Shown here: piece after piece, positions 26,353 to 34,698 of the stretch
How the letters are laid out: every line of letters begins with the position of its first letter
Position numbering within the stretch: the first letter of the stretch is position 1
Assembly: GCA_964605665.1 (NCBI GenBank)
Contig: CAZSDP010000009.1
Location: 62,001-126,000 of the forward strand
DNA from: CAZSDP01 sp964605665
Lineage (GTDB): Bacteria; Planctomycetota; UBA8108; UBA1146
Direction: 5' to 3'
DNA length: 64,000 nt
The notes under the pieces: model-generated
Told to the model about the DNA's origin: nothing
Seen by the model: the letters and a program-made list of their open reading frames with translations, nothing else
Database searches by the model: none
Position numbers and translations under genes: made by a program

Positions 26353-26376
26353 GAACACCGCATCATGTCGGTGTTC
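26353..26376. terminator. Hairpin between convergent genes
   Basis: An 8-base stem (26353-26360 with 26369-26376) and 8-base loop lie between the protease gene and mutS, which end toward each other. It may serve as a two-way terminator, although neither side has a strong U run. Confidence 0.35.
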
Positions 26377-26523
26377 GGCTTCTACCATCTTGTCCGTTGT
26401 CAACGGGACTCACCCCTTCCCTCTCCCTCAACTCACAGCTGAGTCGGTGCCGAGAGCGGGCGACATCGGCGGGTGAATTCAGGCCGAGTTGGAGAAGGCG
26501 TTTTGAAGGATAGAAGCTGCGCG

Positions 26524-29160
26524 CTATATGCTCTCGCGCCAACGCGCGATCAAGTTCAGCGCCTCTAGAGGGGTGAGTCGATTCAGATCGAGTGACTCGA
26601 GCTCCCGGACGACATCGTCACCACGACTCGCAAAGAGACCGAGTTGAGTCACTTCTACCGGATCGGGGCGGGTCGGGACTGCAGCAGGAGTGCCGCGCCC
26701 ACCCACATGCTCTTGCTCGAGGTGACCGAGAATCACCTTTGCACGCTCGAGAACCTCTCGAGGAACTCCCGCGAGTCGCGCCACGTGGATGCCATACGCT
26801 TTGTCCGTCCCCCCCGGCACGATCTTGTGCAGGAAAACGATCTCGTCTTTCCACTCGCGAACTGCGACATTCAAATTCTGGACTCGGCCAGGGTGTCGTT
26901 CCTCGAGTTCGGTCAACTCGTGGTAGTGGGTGGCGAAGAGCGTCCGAGCTGCGACCGGTTCGACCAAGTGCTCACTGATCGCCCACGCCAAGCTGACTCC
27001 ATCAAGAGTGCTCGTACCACGACCCACTTCATCGAGGATCACCACCGACCGCTCCGTCGCGTTGTTCAAAATATTAGCGGTCTCCGTCATCTCCACCATG
27101 AAGGTGGACTGACCTCTAGTGATGTCATCCGCGGCGCCGACCCGCGTGAAGATGCGATCAGCGATTCCGATCTTCGCCCTCTTGGCAGGAACGTATCCGC
27201 CCAATTGGGCCAGCAGCACGATCAAAGCGTTCTGTCGAATGTAGGTCGACTTGCCCGCCATGTTCGGACCGGTGATCACCGCCAAGGTGCCACTCTCACC
27301 GCCGAGCATCGTGTCATTCGGAGTGAAATCAGACTTGGCATTCCCCGCAGCCAGAACTGGGTGGCACCCCTCTTCGATTTCGAGGATCGGCTCCTCGACG
27401 ATCTCCGGACGAATCCAATCCTCGTCGATCGCCACCTGCGCGAGAGAACTGAGCGCGTCGACGGTCGCCACCGCAGCGGCCGCACGTTGCAGAAGTCGCA
27501 GCTCGCTGAGCAGTTCCTCTCGGAAATTCTGGAAGAGCTCAAACTCGAGCGCTTCCGCTCGTTCCTTCGCTCCGAGGACACGACTCTCTTGCTCTTTGAG
27601 AGAAGGAGTCACGTAGCGCTCCGCATTCTTGAGAGTTTGCTTGCGGGTGTAGTCCGCGGGGATGCGATCTTTATGGGCATGGGTCACTTCGATCGAGTAA
27701 CCAAAGACCCGATTGAACTTCACCTTGAGAGTGGGAATACCGGTTCGCTCCACCTCTGCCGCCTCGAATTGGGCGATCCAGTCGACACCCTCCCGGGAAG
27801 TGGAGCGCAACTCGTCGAGCTCTGGCTCGAAGCCGTCTCGTATCACCCCGCCTTCCTTGATCGTCGCGGGGGGCTCCGTAACGATCGCTCGGTCGATCTG
27901 ATCTGCGATGTCGAGCAACGCATCTTCTTTCAGATCTTCCAATGCTTCCGCGATCACTCCCGCCTCGATCGAGGAGAGCGCTTCTCGAACTGTAGGAATC
28001 GCCCGTAGCGATGCTTCGAGTGCACGCAGATCGCGACCGTTTGCTCCGCCCATCGTCAATCGAGAGGTGAGTCGTTCCACATCTCGGACGGGGCCGAGAG
28101 CTTCACGCACCGAACCGAGAGTTCTCGGCTCATCGACGAACGCTGCCACCCCCGTTTGACGAACCAAAATCGCGTCACGCTCCCCCAACGGTGAGGTCAG
28201 CCACTCCCGCAACAGTCGCGCCCCCATCGCGGTCCGAGTCCGATCGAGGTGCGCCAAGAGAGAACCGCGCCGCTCGCCGGTCCGTGCCACCGTCAACAGG
28301 TCGAGAGCACGGTGCGTTGCCGCATCGAGCGCGAGCCTGCGAGTACTCCCTCCGGTGCGGAGCCTTGCGATATGGGGAAGAGCTTGCCGTTGAGTTTCGC
28401 CGAGATAGTGGATCAGCGCTCCCGCAGCGTCGAGACCCGCCCCCAGATGCTCACATCCGAAGCCCTCGAGTGAACGGGTTCCAAAGTGAGCGAGCAGTCG
28501 CTCTCGCCCGGTATCGTGGTCAAAATGCCACTCGGGGTAGGGAGTCAATGCGCACTCTGACTGGTGGACCGAGAGCCAATTCAAAGCCGGGATCTGATCG
28601 GTGGGTTTTCCTTCCGGGAACAAGCACTCCCGAGGAGCGATGGCGAGCAACAACTCCGCCCACCCCGAGGACGCCGGCAGGTCTTCCGCATGAAAACGGC
28701 CGGTCGAAAGATCGACCCAAGCCAAACCAACCTGATCAGGGTGGGTCACAAGGGCCGCCAAATGAAGCGGCTGGTGATCGTCGAGTGCATCTTCATCGAC
28801 AAAGGTGCCGGGCGTGACCACGCGGACCACGTCACGTTCGACAATCCCCTTGGTCTGTTTTGGATCACCGATCTGTTCGCAAATCGCCACTCGCCGACCA
28901 GCTCGAATCAAACGACGGATGTAGAGATCGACCGACTTGACGGGGATTCCCGCCATCGGGATCGGATCGCCATTCTTCTCTTTACTCCGTGCGGTCAGCG
29001 TGATGCCGAGCAACTCCGCACACACTCGAGCGTCTTCGAAGAACATCTCATAGAAGTCACCCATCCGGAAAAAAACGATGTCATCGGGGTGGTTCTCTTT
29101 GGCGCGTGTGTACTGCCGCATCATCGGGGTCTGGTCGGAACCAGCTGCGCTGCGGATCAT
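26524..29160 (-). CDS. mutS: DNA mismatch repair protein MutS
   Basis: About 878 residues from ATG 29160 (GAGAGG nine bases before it; a TTG two codons earlier is also open). The mismatch-binding domain starts with MMRQYTRAKENHPDDIVFFRMGDFYEMF, including the Phe-x-Glu wedge. The ATPase has Walker A GPNMAGKST (about 631), Walker B VVILDEVGRGTST and the FATHYHEL signature. The protein recognises mismatches and recruits MutL. MutL is not in this window. Long open frames on the opposite strand (for example 26644-28008) are shadows. Confidence 0.97.
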   Translation of the reverse strand: MIRSAAGSDQTPMMRQYTRAKENHPDDIVFFRMGDFYEMFFEDARVCAELLGITLTARSKEKNGDPIPMAGIPVKSVDLYIRRLIRAGRRVAICEQIGDPKQTKGIVERDVVRVVTPGTFVDEDALDDHQPLHLAALVTHPDQVGLAWVDLSTGRFHAEDLPASSGWAELLLAIAPRECLFPEGKPTDQIPALNWLSVHQSECALTPYPEWHFDHDTGRERLLAHFGTRSLEGFGCEHLGAGLDAAGALIHYLGETQRQALPHIARLRTGGSTRRLALDAATHRALDLLTVARTGERRGSLLAHLDRTRTAMGARLLREWLTSPLGERDAILVRQTGVAAFVDEPRTLGSVREALGPVRDVERLTSRLTMGGANGRDLRALEASLRAIPTVREALSSIEAGVIAEALEDLKEDALLDIADQIDRAIVTEPPATIKEGGVIRDGFEPELDELRSTSREGVDWIAQFEAAEVERTGIPTLKVKFNRVFGYSIEVTHAHKDRIPADYTRKQTLKNAERYVTPSLKEQESRVLGAKERAEALEFELFQNFREELLSELRLLQRAAAAVATVDALSSLAQVAIDEDWIRPEIVEEPILEIEEGCHPVLAAGNAKSDFTPNDTMLGGESGTLAVITGPNMAGKSTYIRQNALIVLLAQLGGYVPAKRAKIGIADRIFTRVGAADDITRGQSTFMVEMTETANILNNATERSVVILDEVGRGTSTLDGVSLAWAISEHLVEPVAARTLFATHYHELTELEERHPGRVQNLNVAVREWKDEIVFLHKIVPGGTDKAYGIHVARLAGVPREVLERAKVILGHLEQEHVGGRGTPAAVPTRPDPVEVTQLGLFASRGDDVVRELESLDLNRLTPLEALNLIARWRESI

Positions 29161-29508
29161 CTTCAAAGACCTCTCATCGGACGGACACGCGCATCACCAC
29201 ACCACGGCGATCGATCGGTGGAATCTATTCGATCATGAACAACGAAGAGGCGAATTGTAGCCGTTCCCTCACCCACCCTCAGTCGGTTCCGCAGGATTCG
29301 AATACGGAGAATATCTATATCTAAACCCTTTTCCCGAAAAGGTTTCTGTGCCGCCCCCAGAGCAGGTGCGCCATCCATCGTACTCTTTTTGTGGAGGAAC
29401 CGACTCCGCTGGAGCAGGCCAAACTGCTCTCTGACTCCGATCGATCGGCGAAGAAGTCGACTTCATGAGCCGTTCTTTGCCGATAACCCCAACTTCAAGG
29501 AATCGACG
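29161..29508. other. Divergent intergenic region
   Basis: About 350 bases between mutS and the unknown gene at 29509. A small hairpin with arms around CCTTTT and AAAAGG lies at 29327-29342 beside an AT-rich stretch (ATATCTATATCTA). No gene is apparent; promoters for both neighbours should be here. Confidence 0.4.
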
Positions 29509-30471
29509 ATGCCACTAGAACCGACCGACAACTCTCCAACGCGCGAGCAAATCGATGAGACCACCGAAACACCAACGGAAAAGGTCACCTCTCCGCAAAA
29601 AGAGACCGGCTCGACCTTTGTTCAAAGACCGACCCCCCAAGCGACCGAGTTGTCTTCGGGGCAAAGCATCCACGATCTTGAAGAGCCAACTGCCGATGTG
29701 AAGACCCGAGTCCGCGCTCCATCGACCAACATCTCTGCGGAGTGGGTGTACGCTATGGTCGATGATGATCAGTCGAAGTCCTCAACGGAATGGGGGATCT
29801 CTTCCGGAGAACCGAAAGAGGTCCAAATTTCGGGGACACAGATTCCAGATCGTAGCGAGGAAGAAACCGATCGATATCAAGAGACCATCGTCACGAATTC
29901 GGTCCAGATTCCCGCAATTCCTGAAGAGGGAGAGCTCAATTCAAATCAGGGATGGCAGATTGCGGGTTCGATCGGGGCCGCTTCCGATCAGAGCGAGTCT
30001 GTTGAAACCTCCATCACGCCTCCTTCTTTGGTCGAAGCTGACGGTGTGGAGGACACCTCCACAGAGAATTCCACGACTGAATTCTCTCCGCGTTCAGCTC
30101 CACTGACAGACACCATCGAGTGCGCAGCCCTCACCACGACGATCGAAGCGCAACAAGAGAACGAGACCGAGAAGCGTCACGACCAATCTCCTGCCGAACG
30201 CCGAAAACGCTCGACACCTCAAGAGCGTGTATACGTGGTCGCGTATCAGGGAAACTGGCTCGGGACTTATCGCAGCAGCAAGCGGATTCAAAACAAGACC
30301 GCCTATCTGCGAGTCGCAGAACAGCTCGCCGCTGAGATCGATCAGTTCGATCTGCAACAGTTGAAGCTCTTCAAACTGACCGAAGTCGTCCTCAAACAAC
30401 CGATCGAGTTCGCGGGCGCGCAGGGCTATCAGGCATTTTCTGGGGGAGGGCCCACGCTCCTTCAAGATTGA
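29509..30471 (+). CDS. Unknown acidic protein, disordered with a folded C-terminal domain
   Basis: 320 residues from ATG 29509, with AAGGA seven bases upstream; the frame is open to 29389 but that part is unlike a protein start. Residues 1 to about 230 are rich in Glu, Thr, Ser, Gln and Pro and should be disordered. The last about 85 (RVYVVAYQGNWLGTYRSSKRIQNKTAYLRVAEQLAAEIDQFDL and on) look folded, with a beta start and an amphipathic helix. There is no signal peptide or membrane span. I recognise no family. Confidence 0.6.
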   Translation: MPLEPTDNSPTREQIDETTETPTEKVTSPQKETGSTFVQRPTPQATELSSGQSIHDLEEPTADVKTRVRAPSTNISAEWVYAMVDDDQSKSSTEWGISSGEPKEVQISGTQIPDRSEEETDRYQETIVTNSVQIPAIPEEGELNSNQGWQIAGSIGAASDQSESVETSITPPSLVEADGVEDTSTENSTTEFSPRSAPLTDTIECAALTTTIEAQQENETEKRHDQSPAERRKRSTPQERVYVVAYQGNWLGTYRSSKRIQNKTAYLRVAEQLAAEIDQFDLQQLKLFKLTEVVLKQPIEFAGAQGYQAFSGGGPTLLQD

Positions 30472-30872
30472 GCGTGCTGCACCCAACCCTTGATTATCTA
30501 AGAAGTAATGGCAGGTGTGGACCGTCCGGTCGTCGCCCTACCGCCGAATCTGTAAAGAATTCGGGAGTTCCGAGGCCGAGGGCTATATCCCACGCCCCCT
30601 GCCGGATATCCTTGAGGGGGCTGTGAATCGAGTGATCCGCAGTCCCTTGGGCCACCGATCTACCGATCCAATTTTTGGAGCGGTGGGGTCATCTGTCGGC
30701 CTCTGAAAACAGCCGGTTTTTGCTTCTTCCTCTCCCTGTTCATCCGGGCTCTCGAACAGTCCGAAGTCCAGGATTCTAGAGGAAGGAATGCTCGCCCAGA
30801 TCGCCGGCAGAACGAGGCCGCTTTGATCCTTCGTGTCAGGCTCATCGTGTCGTACTCATCGTGTCGTAAGGT
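30472..30872. other. Intergenic region with hairpins and a 14-bp tandem repeat
   Basis: Four hundred bases with no convincing gene. They contain a GC-rich hairpin (30594-30600 pairing with 30615-30621), a weaker GC hairpin followed by five T near 30700-30720, and the tandem repeat at 30841-30868. A small RNA is possible, but I match none of the known conserved RNAs. Confidence 0.4.
30841..30868. repeat. Perfect 14-bp tandem duplication
   Basis: CTCATCGTGTCGTA occurs twice head to tail (30841-30854 and 30855-30868), just before the large secreted protein gene. Confidence 0.85.
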
Positions 30873-33800
30873 GTGATTCCAGATACCGATTCAACTTTCC
30901 ATCATCTTTTTGATTCTCAAAACCCCAAGTGGGGTTGGATGAGCAGAGCTGGAGGGCTCGTGACTAAACTCTTGAATGAGTTCGTGCCGTTTTCTGAAAC
31001 AGTACGCGGTTCGGTAAATCGACGTGATTCGGTCCATCGCTATGAGGTTCGATCTGCACTCCGCAGCATCCAAGTGGGGTTCTGTCTCCTCCTCTTGCTG
31101 ATCGCGGGATCTCCGCCCACCGCATTCGCAGACACCTCTGATTGCAATACTCTCAGTCCACCACCACCGATCTCTGAAAACTCCGCGACTCCCACCGAAG
31201 ACGTGATTTCCATCACCGTCTCTGAAACCGTGGTTGACGTCGACGTTTCGGTCAACCTCACTCACGACTACATCGATGACGTCGAGCTCGACATCATCTC
31301 ACCTGCTGGCACGGTGGTTCGACTTCACGACCGAACGGGAACCGCGGACTTCATCATCGTCAGCTTCGACGATCAGGGAGTCCCCAACGGCTCGGTCGAG
31401 TTTGATTCCGGCTGTGCTGTACAGCCGTCGGGACCCGGCACATTCAGTAATTTTGCCGGAGAAGATACCGCCGGAGATTGGACGATCCGCGCCTTCGACT
31501 CCTTCCCCGGTGGAGCAACCGGATTCATTTCGGAGTGGTGCCTCAACACCTACAACACCGCTGTGAGCAGCCCGGTCCTTCCCGTCACCAGTCTCGTGTG
31601 CTCCTCGACGAGTGGCACCGGGGTGGTCGACGTCACCTGGAGCAACCCCCAAACCTATTCCGCGATCGATATCGTCTCCGGGGGCACGGTGCTGACATCG
31701 CTTCCCGGTACCGCAACCAGCTACTCATCGGGACAACTCCCCTTCGGAGTTCCCGTTGAGTTCTGTGTGCAACCCCAGATTCTCGGAGCGATCCCCTGCT
31801 TCTCGCCATGCGTTTCGATCACGCCACAGTCAACTCCGGCGGATGTCGAAGCTTGCCAAGTTTCGGGGCTGGTGGTCTCGAACAGCCTTCCCCCCACACT
31901 TGACACCATCGACATCACCGACGACATCGTGATCGCCGACCTTCAAGTTCAAATCGACATCACCCACCCCTTCCTGGGTGACGTCGCCGTCGACCTTTCT
32001 CATGGCCCAGTCACCGTTCGGCTCCATGACGAAGATGGCGGACCACAAACTCGCATCCAAACGACATTCTGGGATCTAGGGATCCCCAATGGTCAGGGAA
32101 GCTACGACTGTGGTTGCCTGATGCAGCCTCCCCCGCCAGGGAATCTCTCCAGCTTCTTCGGCCTTTCGACAATCGGCGCTTGGACCCTTCGCGTCGAAGA
32201 TGTTTGGACAGGGCCCACCAACATCGGTGAGCTCGCCAGTTGGTGCATCCGCGCCTTCGAAACAGGTAGCGTCAACCAGCTCGACTGCCAAACGACTTCC
32301 GGCTCCGACGTCGCCAACGTCTCTTGGGTCAATCCTCAACCGTTCGATTCAATCAACGTGTTTGTGAATGGTGTACAAGAAACGACGCTTCCCGGAACCG
32401 CGACCAGCTACACCACCCTCAATCAAACGATTCCATCGACCGCAACAATCTGCATCGAACCGATTCTTGCGGGCGCTGCGCTGCCGCAAAATTGCTGCGA
32501 AGCGGATTTCTTCGTCGAACCAGTGGTGATCGACGACTGCACCAGTACCTCAGGTACTGGTGAAGCTCAGCTCTCTTGGGCAAATCCGATCACCTACGAT
32601 TCGATCAATATCTATCTGAACGGGCAGATTCTGACCACGGTTGCGGGAACCGACACCAGCTACCTCGCCACCGGAATCGCCACCACCCCGTTGACGGTCG
32701 CGGAGTTTTGTCTCGAGGGCATTCAGAACAATGCTGCCGCAGCCCAGATTTGTTGCAGCGTCCCGGTGCTCCCAACCGCGGATCTCGAGGTCTGCCGCAT
32801 TCCTCCGACTCCCGTTCCCGTCAATCAGAGCGTCAGTCCGATCACCGATGTCATGCTCGTTCCTTCCACTCTGCTGATCGGAGAGTTGGAAGTTCTCATC
32901 GACATCCAGCACACCTTCGTCGGAGATCTGATCGTCGACCTCTCTGGACCGAATGGTGCCGGAGTGCGCTTGCACGATGAGCAAGGAAACGATGAAGACG
33001 ACCTCGTGGCTCTGTTCAGCGATAACGGATCCGCAAACGCTGCTCCCTACGATTGCGGCTGCGTGATGCAGCCTTCTGGGCCAGGGATGCTCGCGGACTT
33101 CGCCAACATCTCCGCGCTGGGAGCCTGGGTCCTCAGAATTGAAGACACCTTCCCCGGGAATACCGGGTTCATCGACAAGTGGTGCTTGAGAGCAACGGCG
33201 GGCTGCCAGATATTGCCCCCCGCAAACCCTGCCTGCTCCTCCACCGGAACCGAGATCCTCGTCGAGTGGACCAACCCGGTCGCCTATGACTCGATCGAGA
33301 TCGAACGGGGTGGTGCGATCATCGCGACCTTGCCAGGAACCGCGACGAGCTATCTCGATCTCTCTCCTGGTCCAGGCGAGCAGACCTATCGAATTCTCGG
33401 TGTGGACGTTGCTCAAGGTTGTGCCAATGGCAGTGTCGAAGCATTCGGCGGATCTGGCATTACCGACCTGATTTACTCCGGAGACTCTGGAGGAACCAAC
33501 GATAGCCCCGCACTCCTCGCTCAGGCACTCGCCACCAATGGTCGTTTCCCGATGGTGGTCGAGAACTTCGATGCAGCGGCACTCGACGCTGTCGGAACCT
33601 TCGATATGATTTGGATCTGCTTGGGGACTTATCCCAACGAAGCAGAGCTGAGTTCCGCTGAAGCGTTCTTCCTCGCGGAGCTTCACACCGGCGACATCGG
33701 GTTGAATGGAACGATTGAAAACGATCCGAAACCTGTTTACCTCGAAAGCGCAGATCACTGGGCATTCGACCCGCCGACCACATTTGAAGACTACGACGGG

Positions 33801-34460
33801 GTAGAGAATTTCTCGTTCGGAAATCTGCAGAACGGAAATGACTCTCTCACCGATTTGGTCGGTCTCGACACAGGGCTTGGTCTCGACCTCACCAATCTGG
33901 ACTCCACCTATCTTCAAGACTCCGGGGCGAATGACTACAGCGACCGAATTGTTCCCTGCAACGTCAATCCCGACCTCGGTGGTAATGCATCCGCTGTCAC
34001 CTGGACCTCTGACGAGTTCGGAAACATCTACAATGTGGGAGTGTTCTACGCGAGCACGATCGCACCGGTGATCACCCAAACTTGGGAGTTTGGTGGGTAT
34101 CAGGGAGATCCGTTCAATCTCGCCAGCGTCTACGTGAATGCGCTGTCATCGACGCCTCCGCCGCCACCGTCCGATCAGTTCGTCCGTGGTGATACCAACG
34201 ACGACGGTTCGGTAAATGTGGGTGACGTCGTCTATCTGCTCAATTCGCTCTTCGTCACCGGTTCGCCTCAACTCAATTGCCAACGCGCAGGCGACGTCAA
34301 CGATGACGAGACGACGAATGTCGCGGATGCGATCTTCTTCCTGAATGCTTTGTTCGTGCTCAATTCCCCTCCGATTCCATCGCCAAATGTCGCCACCGGT
34401 TGTGGGATTGATCCGACTCCAGGAAATCAGGAGTGCCTCACCACACAAAACTGTCCCTAG
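30873..34460 (+). CDS. Large secreted protein with three P-domains, Fn3-like repeats and a C-terminal dockerin
   Basis: 1195 residues if started at 30873; ATG 30939 is an equally likely start. The signal peptide is VGFCLLLLLIAGSPPTAFA. Three proprotein-convertase P-domains lie near residues 100-226, 335-463 and 646-774, each with a PAGTVVRLHD- or HDEDGG-like loop and a closing GxWTLRVxD...GxLxxWCLR. Fn3-like spacers repeat a CTSTSGTGxxxxSWxNPxxYDSI pattern ending in LPGTATSY. A region at about 865-1090 is unrecognised. Two Ca-binding dockerin-like repeats close the protein (RGDTNDDGSVNVGDVVYLLNS and GDVNDDETTNVADAIFFLNA, about 1104-1158). It is likely a surface or matrix protein; function unknown. 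A strong hairpin follows. Confidence 0.85.
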   Translation: MIPDTDSTFHHLFDSQNPKWGWMSRAGGLVTKLLNEFVPFSETVRGSVNRRDSVHRYEVRSALRSIQVGFCLLLLLIAGSPPTAFADTSDCNTLSPPPPISENSATPTEDVISITVSETVVDVDVSVNLTHDYIDDVELDIISPAGTVVRLHDRTGTADFIIVSFDDQGVPNGSVEFDSGCAVQPSGPGTFSNFAGEDTAGDWTIRAFDSFPGGATGFISEWCLNTYNTAVSSPVLPVTSLVCSSTSGTGVVDVTWSNPQTYSAIDIVSGGTVLTSLPGTATSYSSGQLPFGVPVEFCVQPQILGAIPCFSPCVSITPQSTPADVEACQVSGLVVSNSLPPTLDTIDITDDIVIADLQVQIDITHPFLGDVAVDLSHGPVTVRLHDEDGGPQTRIQTTFWDLGIPNGQGSYDCGCLMQPPPPGNLSSFFGLSTIGAWTLRVEDVWTGPTNIGELASWCIRAFETGSVNQLDCQTTSGSDVANVSWVNPQPFDSINVFVNGVQETTLPGTATSYTTLNQTIPSTATICIEPILAGAALPQNCCEADFFVEPVVIDDCTSTSGTGEAQLSWANPITYDSINIYLNGQILTTVAGTDTSYLATGIATTPLTVAEFCLEGIQNNAAAAQICCSVPVLPTADLEVCRIPPTPVPVNQSVSPITDVMLVPSTLLIGELEVLIDIQHTFVGDLIVDLSGPNGAGVRLHDEQGNDEDDLVALFSDNGSANAAPYDCGCVMQPSGPGMLADFANISALGAWVLRIEDTFPGNTGFIDKWCLRATAGCQILPPANPACSSTGTEILVEWTNPVAYDSIEIERGGAIIATLPGTATSYLDLSPGPGEQTYRILGVDVAQGCANGSVEAFGGSGITDLIYSGDSGGTNDSPALLAQALATNGRFPMVVENFDAAALDAVGTFDMIWICLGTYPNEAELSSAEAFFLAELHTGDIGLNGTIENDPKPVYLESADHWAFDPPTTFEDYDGVENFSFGNLQNGNDSLTDLVGLDTGLGLDLTNLDSTYLQDSGANDYSDRIVPCNVNPDLGGNASAVTWTSDEFGNIYNVGVFYASTIAPVITQTWEFGGYQGDPFNLASVYVNALSSTPPPPPSDQFVRGDTNDDGSVNVGDVVYLLNSLFVTGSPQLNCQRAGDVNDDETTNVADAIFFLNALFVLNSPPIPSPNVATGCGIDPTPGNQECLTTQNCP

Positions 34461-34516
34461 ATGAGGCTTGGTCAGCGACTCAGCGCTGGAACGGTACTAA
34501 AACTCGGTTAGTATGG

Positions 34517-34550
34517 GCAGGAGCGTCGCAATGCTATGCGACGCTCCTGC
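34517..34550 (+). terminator. Strong terminator hairpin
   Basis: A perfect 14-base stem (34517-34530 and 34537-34550) with a 6-base loop lies 57 bases after the stop of the P-domain gene. It is followed by TTCTACATTT, a weak U tract. This very stable hairpin should end or protect that transcript. Confidence 0.7.
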
Positions 34551-34698
34551 TTCTACATTTGGGCGCTTCCACATCCCGGTTAAAGGTCTGAATCTAGCGC
34601 TCTCTTAGAGAAAACAATCTCGCAGCGAAAACAGTGTCTCAGCAAAGAGTCTGCTTCGACGAGAAGCGAACGACACACCCTCCCTACAGGAGGTCTCA

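Noticed and set aside
26644..28008. A 454-residue open frame opposite mutS
   Set aside because: It is antisense to a certain gene and has no family signature; such shadows are frequent where third codon positions are GC-rich.
29285..29350. A tRNA-like GGTTCCGCAGGATTCGAA stretch
   Set aside because: It cannot be folded into a cloverleaf and lacks an acceptor stem; no tRNA found in the window.
32550..34079. A 509-residue open frame opposite the P-domain protein
   Set aside because: It mirrors the repeat structure of the sense gene and has no start signal or domain.
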